Shown here one piece after another: positions 1 through 11,100 of a stretch of DNA of 64,000 nucleotides. The stretch is from assembly GCA_018894105.1 (NCBI GenBank), contig CM032126.1:7219001-7283000 (forward strand). The letters run 5' to 3'. The notes below the pieces were generated by a model. It did no database searches. It was not told where the DNA came from and saw only the letters and a list, made by a program, of their open reading frames with translations. Made by a program: the position numbers and the translations under genes. Position 1 is the stretch's first letter. Each line of letters opens with the position of its first letter. Origin of the DNA: Jacaranda mimosifolia. Lineage: Eukaryota; Streptophyta; Magnoliopsida; Lamiales; Bignoniaceae.

Positions 1-1291
1 TTAATCATACAACATGCGTGATCAAAATAAACGTCAATTCAAGGCAAATCAGAATTCAGTACAATTAAACAGATACGAGACCAGGAAAAGCCAAAATTCA
101 TAAATTAACCGAGGCAATAAAACAACATAACACGCTGTCAGATTTATAATATATAGATACTGAATTTGAAAGTAAACTTATCTTAAGAATTCTGTATAGT
201 AACATAATTAATAGGGTGACCAAATCACAGAGAAATTCTGTTTGCCTTGAAGAAATGAGCGCCCTGACTCACCAGTGCAACGGGTATAGCGTAGCTCCTC
301 CCAGGATGAGATGGTCTAGAACGATCAGGTGCACTCCTTCTCGTTCACCTCGAACAGTACTCAGTAGCCAGAATCCGAATAAGATAGCCAAGCTTTCGGA
401 ATATATATGAGTATATTAGGCCGAATAAGAGAGAGCAAGGGAATTATAACTACGAAGAAACTGGAATATCAGGGGGAGAAGAAGAATACAAGCCGAAGAG
501 GTTGCTTTAGCGTGTATTTGGTGTGATTACAAGACTGCCGAGGGCACTCTATTTATAGAGAGGAATTAGGTCTGGCAGAAGGCAATGGGCCGACGGCCAA
601 GGCCTAACTTTTAACTCGGGTTTGACGGCCAGACCTAATAATTTCTAGGGTTTGACGGCTGTTAAGGGCTGATTAAGGTTTGACTAAGTAAAACCCTAAT
701 CCTTGTCCGCCAACAACCCTAAAAATCCGGACCCATCATCCCAAAAATCTCGGCTGTGATCTCCAACAGGCAAGACTCAGTCAAGCCTCTATCCGATTAA
801 GCCAATGGTTAAGTTCAAATTTTAATTTTAATTTTCAAATTCAAAATCCAATTGAATTTTGTCCAAAAAATTAAGACTGAGACTGAGACATTCGCCCTAA
901 CGCCCGCGACTCGCGACCCGAATCCGGAGCCGGGCCGGGCGGCGGCGGCGTGCGTGTGGTCCACTTATATGAACCCCTCAAAGAACACTTTATCAAGCAT
1001 TCTTACTTGAGTCCAATATAAACTAGTCAACACTAGTTTACAAAACCAATGTGGGACAAGTGAAGGGTTAAAGACCCTTCAACTCCTCCACTTGGTTTTA
1101 TAAGTCACAAGGATGTCTCCACTATCTCAAGCTTACAATGTAGGACAACTCAATTTATAATACTTAACCATTTCCCTTCCTCAATTCCACCAAATTCAAT
1201 ACTTTAATTATCTATTGGATTCCAACCATAATTGGCATCCATCCAATGAATAATTAAACATGTAAATGGGCATATTGTGCCAATTACAACA
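1..1291 (-). repeat. 3' LTR of the copia element (truncated by window start)
   Basis: This repeats 6294-7584 with no net length change. On the minus strand it begins TGTTGTAATTGG directly after a G-rich tract, the expected LTR start. It holds a TATA box (complement of TATTTATA at 550-557) and a GC-rich stretch near 900-950. Its other end lies before base 1, so the full LTR is longer than 1291 bases. Confidence 0.93.
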
Positions 1292-1839
1292 ATCCCCCAC
1301 AAATCCATAGATAATGGCTATCAGATTCAACATAGCTCGCTTTCAGAAATGGTACCTTCCAATTTGAACCACTCCCTAAGTTATCCGACTTTTGCAATCA
1401 CCGGGACAAATGGATCTCAGCTTTGAATTTGTAACCGTGATTGTGATTGCGTCCATCAGTAACAACAAACTAAAGGCTATGTACTGATCTTTAGGGTTGA
1501 CACATTAAGGCCATGTGTCTCGATCCTGTTTCATGAATGTTTTTCAAGGAACAACCCAATTCCTTTAGTCCCGGCCAAAGGACTACATTCACTTAGTTGG
1601 GCGTCTCCAGGGATGCACTGCTTGCATCTCGTCCAAAATGACTTGACCCCATTCAGAGTTAAACTCTTACTGTTCCAGCAGTAGTCAGCACCTATCAGGC
1701 AATCAGGGGAGAGACACCAGATACAAAGTATCAATCTCAATTTAGGTGCAACTTGATATGCTCAGCAGCCTGTTTATACCACATTGAACCTTCCTTGTGG
1801 GATCTTCACTTAGTAGGTTGGGTTGCCACTGCAGGTATA
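1292..1839 (-). other. 3' untranslated region and polypurine tract of the copia element
   Basis: This is non-coding DNA between the end of the RNase H region and the 3' LTR. The complement of 1292-1303 is a run of purines, mostly G, touching the LTR start; this is the position of the plus-strand primer for reverse transcription. The rest contains only short open frames that look accidental. Confidence 0.75.
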
Positions 1840-3237
1840 TCACTGATGGGTTTCTAGTCCCATCCCCAACCTGAATTTCTGAACTGAGGACAAATCAAGT
1901 CCTTTAGTTAAAGGGTCTGCAATATTGTCTTTGGATCCAACAAAGTCAATTGCAATAACCCTATCAGACACTAACTCCCTTATAGACTTTAGTCTAACTT
2001 GGATGTGTCTCTTAGTCTTTTGATTGAACTTTGAACTACTTATCTTTGCAATTGTGGTTTGATTGTCACAATGTACAGCAATTCCCGAAAGAGGTTTGGT
2101 TACCATTGGCAGTTGTACTATCAGCCCATATAACCATTCTGCCTCTGTCCCAGTTGTGTCCAAAGCACACAACTCAGCCTCAAAGGTGGACCGAGTTATC
2201 AAAGTCTGTTTAGAAGACTTCCAGGAGACAGCGCCTCCACCCAAGGTAAATACATACCCTGTACACCCATTACTTTCGGAGTTTTTGGCAATCCAGCTAG
2301 CGTCACTAAACCCTTCCAGCACTATAGGAAATCTCTTGTAGTGCAAGGCTAGTGATGCTGAGCCCTTTAGATATCTAAGTACCCTATCCAAAGCCTCCCA
2401 ATGAGTTCGATTAGGGCAACTTGTATATCTAGCCAGCTTAGAGACCGCAAATGAGATATCCAGTCCTGAGCCGTTTGCAAGATACTGTAAGCTACCAATT
2501 ATTTGAGAATACCTCAACTGAGACACTGGTACACCAGTTTCATTCTTAAAGAGAGCCACTGAAGGATCATATGATGTTTTTGCGATTCTACTTTGTTTAT
2601 AGCCAAATTTCTCAATTATCTTCTCAACATAGTGAGACTGAGAGACTGCTATACCTTCAGTTGAACGAGTCAACTTAAGTCCAAGAATCATTTCCGCAAC
2701 ACCCATATCTTTCATTTCAAACTTGCTATTTAAGAAACTTTTAGTCTCATTGATAATCTCAATGTTGGATCCAAACAGTAGAATGTCATCTACATACAGG
2801 CATAACACAATACAGTTATCACCTTTAACTTTGCAGTAGACGCACTTGTCATTATCGTTAACTACGAAACCAAATGACAATATTGTTTTGTCACACTTTT
2901 CATGCCATTGTTTAGGAGCTTGTTTCAAACCATAAAGTGATTTAACAAGCTTGCAAACTTTCCGCTCATTTCCAGAAGCTACAAATCCCTCAGGCTGATC
3001 CATATAAATTTCTTCCTCAAGATCACCATACAGAAAGGCTGTTTTCACATCCATCTGGTGAATGGGGAAATCATATATGGAAGCCAGTGCTATTAGCACT
3101 CGGATAGTAGTCAAACGAGCTACTGGGGAATAGGTGTCGAAGTAATCTATTCCCTCCTTTTGCCTAAACCCTTTAGCAACTAGCCTGGCCTTAAACTTAT
3201 CAACAGTTCCGTCAGACTTAAGTTTCTTTTTGAAGAT
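1840..3237 (-). pseudogene. Copia reverse transcriptase and RNase H region
   Basis: This part of the copia polyprotein is open from just after a nonsense codon at 3238-3240 to a stop at 1840. Landmarks are the RT start (DVKTAFLYGDL near 3050), the catalytic YVDD box (about 2785-2796), the SLYGLKQAP block, and RNase H with DASWIAKN and the later STFEAEL motif. It ends in the usual copia tail, DNIADPLTKGL. Length and motif order match an intact Ty1/copia RT-RNase H. The segment is continuous but cannot be translated from the gag start because of the upstream stops. Family assignment is firm; that it is a non-functional copy is an inference from the breaks. Confidence 0.93.
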
Positions 3238-4154
3238 CTACTTGCTTCCTATAGTAGTACACCCCGGAGGGAGATGGACTAATTCCCATATCCCATTCGA
3301 GACAATAGAATCCATTTCACTCTTAATGGCTTCCTTCCAATGCTTAGCCTCAGGGGAAGCCATAGCATCCTTGAAGGTAATAGGATCACCCTCGACATTG
3401 TAAGTAACGAAGTCACTTCCAAAGTCCTTAGTGATTCTAGCCCTTTTACTTCGTCTGGGTTCATCTAGTTCTTTAGGAACTGTGTCAGTACTACTAGGAC
3501 CAGCCCCCACATTTGACATCTTTTCCACATGATCCGGAATTGATGTAGACTCAAGGGTTGAATCTAAAGAAACATTTTGAGGTATCCCAGTCTTCATGGG
3601 AAACACGTTCTCAAAGAACGTAGCATCGCAAAATTCGACTATAGTGTTCGCATCTATGCCCAGAATTTCTGATTTAATAACCAAAAATCGCATAGCATAA
3701 GATGTTTCTACATAGCCTAGAAAGACCGCATCAACAGTTTTAGGACCCAGTTTCTTCCTCTTGTGTTCAGGGACTAGAACTTTTGCAAGACAGCCCCACA
3801 CTCGGAAGTATTTTAGACTAGGTTTCCTGCCTTTCCAGAATTCAAATGGAGTGCTTTCTTTATGTTTCAAGGGAACTCTATTCAGAATATGGCAAGCCGT
3901 ATTCAGAGCTTCCCCCCACATGTACTTGGGCAATCCAGAATTCAAAAGCAGACTGTTAATCATGTCTATAAAGGTTCTATTCTTTCGCTCAGCTGTCCCA
4001 TTCCAAGCGGGAGAATAAGGAGCAGTTTCTTCATGAATTATGCCAAAATTACGGCAGTATTCATGAAATAGGTTGGACCCATACTTTCCACCCCTATCTG
4101 ACCTTAACCGTTTAAGTTTTCTACCAGTTTGTGTTTCGGCTTCATTTAAACATA
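3238..4154 (-). pseudogene. Copia integrase C-terminal half, ends in a nonsense codon
   Basis: This carries the second half of the copia integrase. The catalytic glutamate lies in the WNGTAERKNRT block near 4000, followed by the conserved ECFSI-type downstream region (here WGCLAKVLVPEHKRKKLGPK) and a variable linker into RT. The frame ends in TAG at 3238-3240, where the family normally has a Trp codon (TGG), so a single G-to-A change explains it. At about 4150-4156 the frame is offset from the preceding integrase segment by a small indel in an A-run. The motifs identify the domain; the original codons are inferred from family conservation. Confidence 0.9.
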
Positions 4155-5488
4155 ATGAACTTATCTAGTGCTTCATCTTTATGTTTCAATAGATAAACAT
4201 AACAATACCTACTGCTGTCATCTATAAAGGTGATAAAGTATCTTTTATTGTCTTTTGTTAAGACCCCATTGAACTCACAAATATCTGTGTGCACTAAGTC
4301 AAGAATTTCAGTTTGCCTTTCAACCCAGTGGTAAGGCTTTCTAACTTGCTTGGCTTCAACACAGATTTGACATTTATGACCACGTTCAATTTCATGTTTA
4401 GGAATTAAATTTAAGTTCATCATTCTTTTGACCGAACTATAATTCAAATGTCCTAAACGGTTATGCCAAACAGATGAATTCTCAATAATGTTAATAACAG
4501 GAGAATTAGAAAATTCAACTTTATTAGAACCAATAATGTTCTCAACTCTCAACTTAAACAAACCATCGGAAAGATAGCCTTTACAAATAAAAGTGCCGTA
4601 ATATAAACTTAAAACTTTATTTGATTTGAAAGAAATTTCATAACCCTCCCTAACTATTACAGAACCACTTATTATATTTCTTCGAACTGCTGGGACGTGA
4701 TGCACCCTTTGCAGAGGCAGTGTGCTCCCCGAAGGAATTTTCAGGTCCACGCGTCCTATCCCATACACATTGGCAGCACTTGAGTTCCCCATCATCACAG
4801 TCCTTCCTTTAACAGGCTGGTAAGACACAAACAGTGATTTATCAGCACAAACGTGCACATTAGCACCAGTGTCTATTAGCCAATCATATGGTTCATAGAT
4901 AGAGAATAATTCAGGTTTGCAAGAAACATACTCGTCAATGGATGCATCAGGAACTCCAGCATCGCTGGTGTCTCCAACAACCATGTTGACCACTGGTCCA
5001 GCAGACTGGGCTTTAGCCTTGGCTTTCTTGGAGGGACACTCCTTAGCCCAATGCCCCTTTTGTCCACAATTCCAGCAAGGCCTGTTTGCCTTTGGTTTCT
5101 TATTTATTTTGGCTTTTCCCTTATCGATGGATTTAGAGTTTGAGTTCATGTTGACTTTCTTCTTTCCTATTATCACATTCGCCTTAGGATGATATTCAAT
5201 AGGAACAGTATGTGATTGATTTCTGTGCTCCTCTTCAATACTTATGGCAATCATCAGATCATCTAGAGTCAGTTTCCCTTTTTGATGCTTCAGAGTCATG
5301 CCGAAACTTTCCCAAGATTTGGGGAACTTATCGACAATTGACATGACCATAAATTTTTCAGGGAGTTTCATTTCAGCATCAGCTAGGGAATGTTCTAGAT
5401 TAATCAATTCATGTGTCTGTTCAGATACAAACCTGCCCTCAACCATCTGATACTTCAGGAGTTTGGAAACCGAATACTTTTCAAGCCC
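4142..5488 (-). pseudogene. Copia gag C-terminus, protease and integrase N-terminal half
   Basis: The frame is open from just after the stop at 5489-5491 to TGA at 4142-4153. In order it holds the end of gag, with a CCHC zinc knuckle (CWNCGQKGHWAKEC, about 5036-5077) that binds RNA. The aspartic protease follows, with DTGAN at about 4860-4873. Next is the GAG-pre-integrase HHCC zinc motif (HNRLGHL near 4460 and CQIC near 4360). The segment ends with the first part of the integrase core, with the catalytic Asp of HTDICE and the second Asp of TFIDDSSRY. The frame then shifts in an A-run. Domain order and spacing are those of Ty1/copia. Confidence 0.93.
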
Positions 5489-5836
5489 TTACTCTTCAGT
5501 ATTGTATTTCCTATCCAATTCATCCCATAAAGATTTAGCCGTATAGGAATCAGAACAGTATACATCAAAGAGTGTATCAGACAGAGCTGACAGAATCACT
5601 CCTCGAACAATCTGATCCTTAGTTTTCCAATCAGCTATTTCTTTACTTTTGGGATCAGTTTCAGTTGGTTCTGGCATGGTCAACTAAATCAATGAAAGAA
5701 GACCTTTCATCGTCAACCAGATTTTCATGCGCTGTTGCCAACGCCTAAAATACTGGCCCGTGAATTTTTCCGGCAGTTCGGAAAGGTCAACTTTCGCTGA
5801 CACAATATCACCAATAGCATGCGAAGTTGAAGCCAT
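5489..5836 (-). pseudogene. Copia gag N-terminus with two in-frame stops
   Basis: On the minus strand an ATG at 5836-5834 opens a frame with the typical copia gag start, including the FTGQYFRRWQQRM motif. It is interrupted by TAG at about 5689-5691, continues through WDELDRKYNTEE, and meets TAA at 5489-5491. The same frame then carries on into the downstream gag segment, so both stops are simple nonsense changes and not frame changes. Both fit C-to-T transitions in glutamine codons, although the ancestral codons are an inference. Confidence 0.85.
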
Positions 5837-6129
5837 CACAGAAAATTAAATTCCTATAACAGAATATCTAGGCAAGATATGCAGGAAAGATTCCTAGATA
5901 GGATATCTACTCAGAAAAATCAGGCAAGATTCCTAGACAGGATCTCTAATCAGAATTTCAATAGATGATAAACACACGAATATATCGTTTCTTCAAGATT
6001 GTTGTTTCCAGGATTTAAGCCAACATGCAGTAATCCAAAGCAATAAATAAATATTGCAAAACAGATTATCAGGAATGGAACAGATAATCACAGTTGAGTA
6101 ATACGTGCGTTTATATCAATATGAAATTC

Positions 6130-6320
6130 AAATAAAGCATGTGTTACCAGAATTTAAACAAACCGCATGCGTGATCAGAATTTAAACATACAGCATGTGT
6201 TATCAGAATTTAAATATACAGCATGCGTAATCAGAGTTTAAACATACAACATGTGTGATCAGAATTTAATCATACAGCATGTGTGATAAGGATTTAATCA
6301 TACAGCATGCGTGATCAAAA
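6130..6320. repeat. 28-bp tandem repeat in the copia 5' LTR/leader
   Basis: About seven units of 28 bases lie head to tail. Each has an ACAGCATGYGTGATCAGAAT-like core and an A/T-rich spacer, with a few substitutions between units. The last unit coincides with the first bases of the window's left LTR, so the array lies at or inside the LTR boundary. It occurs downstream of the LTR TATA box, so it would be part of the transcribed leader. Confidence 0.85.
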
Positions 6321-7584
6321 TAAACGTCAATTCAAGGCAAATCAGAATTCAGTACAATTAAACAGATACGAGACCAGGAAAAGCCAAAATTCATAAATTA
6401 ATCGAGGCAATAAAACAACATAACACGCTGTCAGATTTATAATATATAGATACTGAATTTGAAAGTAAACTTATCTTAAGAATTCTGTATAGTAACAGAA
6501 TTAATAGGGTGACCAAATCACAGAGAAATTCTGTTTGCCTTGAAGAAATGAGCGCCCCGACTCACCAGTGCAACGGGTACAGCGTAGCTCCTCCCAGGAT
6601 GAGATGGTCTAGAACGATCAGGTGCACTCCTTCTCGTTCACCTCGAACAGTACTCAGTAGCCAGAATCCGAATAAGATAGCCAAGCTTTCGGAATATATA
6701 TGAGTATATTAGGCCGAATAAGAGAGAGCAAGGGAATTATAACTACGAAGAAACTGGAATATCAGGGGGAGAAGAAGAATACAAGCCGAAGAGGCTGCTT
6801 TAGCGTGTATTTGGTGTGATTACAAGACTACCGAGGGCACTCTATTTATAGAGAGGAATTAGGTCTGGCAGAAGGCAATGGGCCGACGGCCAAGGCCTAA
6901 CTTTTAACTCGGGTTTGACGGCCAGACCTAATAATTTCTAGGGTTTGACGGCTGTTAAGGGCTGATTAGGGTTTGACTAAGTAAAACCCTAATCCTTGTC
7001 CGCCAACAACCCTAAAAATCCGGACCCATCATCCCAAAAATCTCGGCTGTGATCTCCAACAGGCAAGACTCAGTCAAGCCTCTATCCGATTAAGCCAATG
7101 GTTAAGTTCAAATTTGAATTTTAATTTTCAAATTCAAAATCCAATTGAATTTTGTCCAAAAAATTAAGACTGAGACTGAGACATTCGCCCTAACGCCCAC
7201 GACTCGCGACCCGGATCCGGAGCCGGGCCGGGCGGCGGCGGCGCGCGTGTGGTCCACTTATATGAACCCCTCAAAGAACACTTTATCAAGCATTCTTACT
7301 TGAGTCCAATATAAACTAGTCCACACTAGTTTACAAAACCAATATGGGACAAGTGAAGGGTTAAAGACCCTTCAACTCCTCCACTTGGTTTTATAAGTCA
7401 CAAGAAGGTCTCCACTATCTCAAGCTTACAATGTGGGACAACTCAATTTATAATACTTAACCATTTCCCTTCCTCAGTTCCACCAAATTCAATACTTTAA
7501 TTATCTATTGGATTCCAACCATAATTGGCATCCATCCAATGAATAATTAAACATGTAAATGGGCATATTGTGCCAATTACAACA
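6294..7584 (-). repeat. 5' LTR of the copia element (minimum extent)
   Basis: This is the second copy of the long terminal repeat. It ends on the + strand in ACAACA at 7584, where the match to the left LTR stops and unique flank begins. The other boundary is unresolved: it lies somewhere between the gag start (5836) and 6294, because the left LTR is cut by the window. Confidence 0.92.
6843..6850 (-). promoter_or_regulatory. LTR promoter TATA box (copia)
   Basis: The minus strand reads TATAAATA inside CTCTATAAATAGAG, a good plant TATA context. It lies within the LTR and faces the gag-pol genes; the same site is kept in the other LTR at 550-557. Transcription would be expected to start about 30 bases further along the minus strand. 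Confidence 0.6.
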
Positions 7585-8111
7585 GATTCGTCTCATTCTG
7601 AGCCTTTGATCTCTTTGAAATTGGATCAAATATGTCGTCTTGGCATCTTCCCTTCTCTATTTATCAAAACAACATCATGTTTTTCCTCTATGATTAATTT
7701 ATAAGAAAAATAAAATAATGTGTTTAATTATCTATTTATCTTCACTTTGGGGCAGATAATTTTTAGGATCATTCTTCTTTTATCCAAAGTGCCCTTCGAA
7801 AAGAAATCTTACAAATTTAAAAAGCAAATTGAATCTAGTAATTTATTTCAAGAAGAGAGGGGCGTGTATGAGTCTTTACTTTTATATCCTATTACATAAA
7901 CATTTCATGTTTTAGACCCAATTCATTTCTGCCTAAAACGGCCCATATTTCAAGAAACAGATCGGGTCCATTTAGCCATAGCCCATGAGCTATAATGAAT
8001 TTATATATATAAATATATTTATTTACATATGTAGAACACTTTTGCTCTAGGCTTATGTTCAACAAAATTTGAAGCTTTCTAGAGAGTTGAGGAAAATCAA
8101 ATCAGACAGGA
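7585..8111 (+). promoter_or_regulatory. PFD1 upstream region and 5' UTR
   Basis: This is single-copy-looking DNA between the copia insertion and the PFD1 start codon. It contains two site-II-like TCP boxes on the minus strand (complements of GGCCCA at 7940-7945 and AGCCCA at 7980-7985), common in plant housekeeping promoters, and a TATA-like stretch around 8000-8015. The copia 5' LTR ends only about 530 bases before the start codon and points away from the gene. Promoter function is inferred from motifs alone. Confidence 0.5.
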
Positions 8112-11100
8112 ATGGCGGATGCAGCAAACAGAAGCGTAAGCAGTAAAAAGCTTTCTGAATCAAACCCTAAAATTGTTTTAAATTCTTTATGATAGATTTT
8201 TTTAGCATTGTTTTTAGGCGTTTCTTGAAATCCAAGGTCGCATGATCGAGACCACCGGGAAATTGAAGCAGGTCACTGTTTCTACTTAAAGAATTATTAT
8301 AAATTAGCTTCAGAGTCTTTTTTCTTCAAAACGAAGCAGAGAAGGTTATAACCTGGGTTTTCCCTTTACAGGTCCAGAATCAGCTGCGAAATAAAGAAGC
8401 GGAAAAGAAGCGGGCTTACCTAACCTTGGAGGAGCTCAAGCAATTATCTGATGATACAAATACTTACAAATCTATTGGGAGAACGTTAGTCTTTTGAAAT
8501 GCTCATTTGTTATCTTGATTTTGGTTATTTCATGTGTACAAGTCAGTAAGTTGTAGATGAAGGAGTGTATGAATTAGTGTATATGTATGTATATGGTTGT
8601 TAATGTAATTAAATAGAAGATGATGTGGGCAGAGGATTGTGGTGGAGCTAACTAAGTAGCATGATTTGGGCAGGTTTGTGTTGGAACCTAACTCGGTTTT
8701 GATGGAAGAACAAGAACAAAAGCTAAAGGATAGTGAAGCTGCTATTTCCTCTTTGCAGGTGCATTCTTAGTCACCCAGTTTTCAAATAAGTCCCAACACC
8801 CACCTCCCCACTTGCTCTGATTGCAAAATGATATGTGAGATCACTAGATTTATGAAAATGTGACACTTTGAATCTCCTTAATCTCATTAGTTGCCACAAA
8901 ATAGTGAACTTTTTCTAGTTAACATACAAAATGTATGGGAAACAGAAGGTCAAAAGGACGATGGGGTTCTATTAATGTTTCCGAACTAATCAATAAATAT
9001 TTCAGAATGAGCTCTGACACTCTTGAAGTCACCCCTAAGAGCTTTGATGTGATATATTGAAGGTCAAATTCTACTCAGTCTCAGTTGTTTGAATTTGGTT
9101 ATGGGTGCCAAACAGTCACCGATCCCAGTCTTGGCATGCAAAAATTTTCTAATTATAAGATTGTGAGGATCCAGTTAGAAGTTTCGTTGCTTCTACCTTC
9201 CTGTATGAGACAGAGATGCAACATGATAGTTGATGCTACTCTTAAGTTACCATTACGATGCTTTGAAGATGTTTTACTTCAGTTTAACAATATTACTGCT
9301 TAGATTAATCTATTATCAAGAAAGAATAAACATTACAACAGGAAAAAGGTGTGTGTTTGAATACATAATAGATTTTTCTTGCTAATAAACTTTTGTACTA
9401 GAGCTAGAATAATTATTTTGTATGGTAAAATCCAAACACATGCTCAGCATTTTGTTGGTAGTATTTGATGCCAGAGTTCAACATGTTGTCTTGAAATCTG
9501 TGTTATACCTCACCTATAGGAAGAATCAAGCACATATACGACACATGCTAAATTTGGACCCTCATCACTTTCACAGGAGAAAACTTATGAGTACCCACTA
9601 TTTGTCTTAGAAACTAAACATGAGTTCTTGCATTAACTTAGTCTTATACATTTCTGACTTTGAGCTGAATATAATAGACATTCTCTTCTGGGAAAAGGTC
9701 AAAAGAAGTTGGTAAGACTATTAACGTGGTGATAGACACTCCTCAAACTCGGCTTTATTGTCAGTTGGGCGACCTCATATGGTACTTGCTCAATCAGGGT
9801 AGCTAGAAGTATCACTCTTTGAACTATAAATCAAACTTTATTTCTCTTTTTAAGCTAGGATGAGTAATATAGAGTAACCCAACACTTTAGTTTCTAAAGA
9901 TGGATTTTTCTTTTGAATGATCTGAGTTCTAATTGATTCTGTCATGAAATGTTCAAAGAATTTGGAATGTCATTGTTGTCATGAGTTAAATTGGCTTCAT
10001 TCATCTTTCACTGGCTAAAGATGCAGGGTTTATAAAAATGTGACTTGCAAATATAATCATGAATAATAAGATAATAGAAACCACTTACTCTATAGAACCA
10101 CCAGGGTTGAATAATTGTTGAGACATTATTAATTAAAATATACAATGGGTATAATAAATAGATGATTTCTATGAAGGCAAGAACATTTTGAGTTGAGTCA
10201 TTTTCTTTATCTTTTTCTTTTCTTTTCTTTTCTTTTTCCAGTTGTATTCTTCTAGGTTTTTTTATAGAACTTCAACAGCATGAATTGCGTGAAGAGAGTG
10301 GGATGGTGAGCTAAAACCTGCCGCATTGTTTTTGTTTTTGTTCTCTTGCCTTCTTATTTTCACACTTTCCTTCTGAGTCAGGAAAATCTAAAACTATCTG
10401 TTGTTTTTATTGAGTCACTTATTAAATGGATTAAAATACTATGATGTTCATGTAGTAGTGGAACTAGCACTCATTCTACATCCTTGTTTAGCAAGGGAGA
10501 GGTCTTTTTGATGCAAATGACACTGGTATTATCAATTCAACATAATAACAGTGATCATATGTCTATTATATGTAGGAAAGTGATCAAAGTAAAAGACAGG
10601 TGATGTTGTTGAGTGAAAGCCCAGGAGGTTTTGGAAAATTGGTGTTTTCTAGTTACTGTACAATGTAGAATTCATCTCATGAATCAATAATTGATGGCAA
10701 CATTCATATGAATGAGAATCTACGACTGTGATTGCTTGTGAGGCATTGCCTTATTTTCCATGTTTTAAAGATTTTGAGGTTGTTTTGGTGTTTTAGAGAT
10801 ATGAGAATGGGAGGTGATGTTATGATTGGTTGTGAGATAAAGTGTAATGATTATTGTGATATGATGGGTTGATATGATGTGAGGTTGTGATATTGTTTTT
10901 GAGATATGTTTGAAAGAATGAGAATGTTTTATGAGATTTGTGTTTTGGATGTGTTTTAGATTGAGAATAGTAAAAATAAAATAAAATATTAGAATAATAG
11001 ATAAATTAAATAAATTTTCATTTTTCTAGAAATTGTTCAAAAATGGTTAGTGGATCATTTTATTAATTAAGAAAAATTAAATCCATCTGTGTAAACAGGT

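Larger units (their letters stand above)
1..7584 (-). mobile_element. Ty1/copia LTR retrotransposon, coding-defective, left end cut by window
   Basis: Long direct repeats (1-1291 and 6294-7584, constant offset 6293) flank a minus-strand gag-pol region whose domain order gag, protease, integrase, RT, RNase H defines Ty1/copia. Reading the minus strand, the 5' LTR is the right-hand one and starts TGTTGTAATTGG at 7584. A G-rich polypurine tract (complement of 1292-1303) abuts the 3' LTR at 1291. By eye the two LTRs differ at roughly 20 positions over 1291 bases (1-2%), so the insertion looks recent. The reading frame is nevertheless broken by three in-frame stops and one frameshift. The right flank starts GATTC at 7585. 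The matching left flank lies outside the window, so the target-site duplication cannot be tested. No clear tRNA-Met primer-binding site was found between the gag start and the LTR. Confidence 0.95.

Noticed and set aside
216..410. Plus-strand 64-codon frame in the left LTR, repeated at 6509-6703
   Set aside because: It is antisense inside the LTR and appears twice only because the LTR is duplicated; no protein features.
1531..1740. Small minus-strand frame after the copia RNase H
   Set aside because: It lies in the 3' untranslated part of the element, and no env-like or other domain is visible.
5700..5760. Possible primer-binding site TGGCAACAGCGC on the minus strand in the copia element
   Set aside because: It lies inside the gag coding region, within the conserved RWQQRM codons, downstream of the gag start, so it cannot be the primer site.
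6130..6320. CRISPR-like array (28-base repeats)
   Set aside because: The units are directly adjacent without unique spacers, and the context is a plant retrotransposon.
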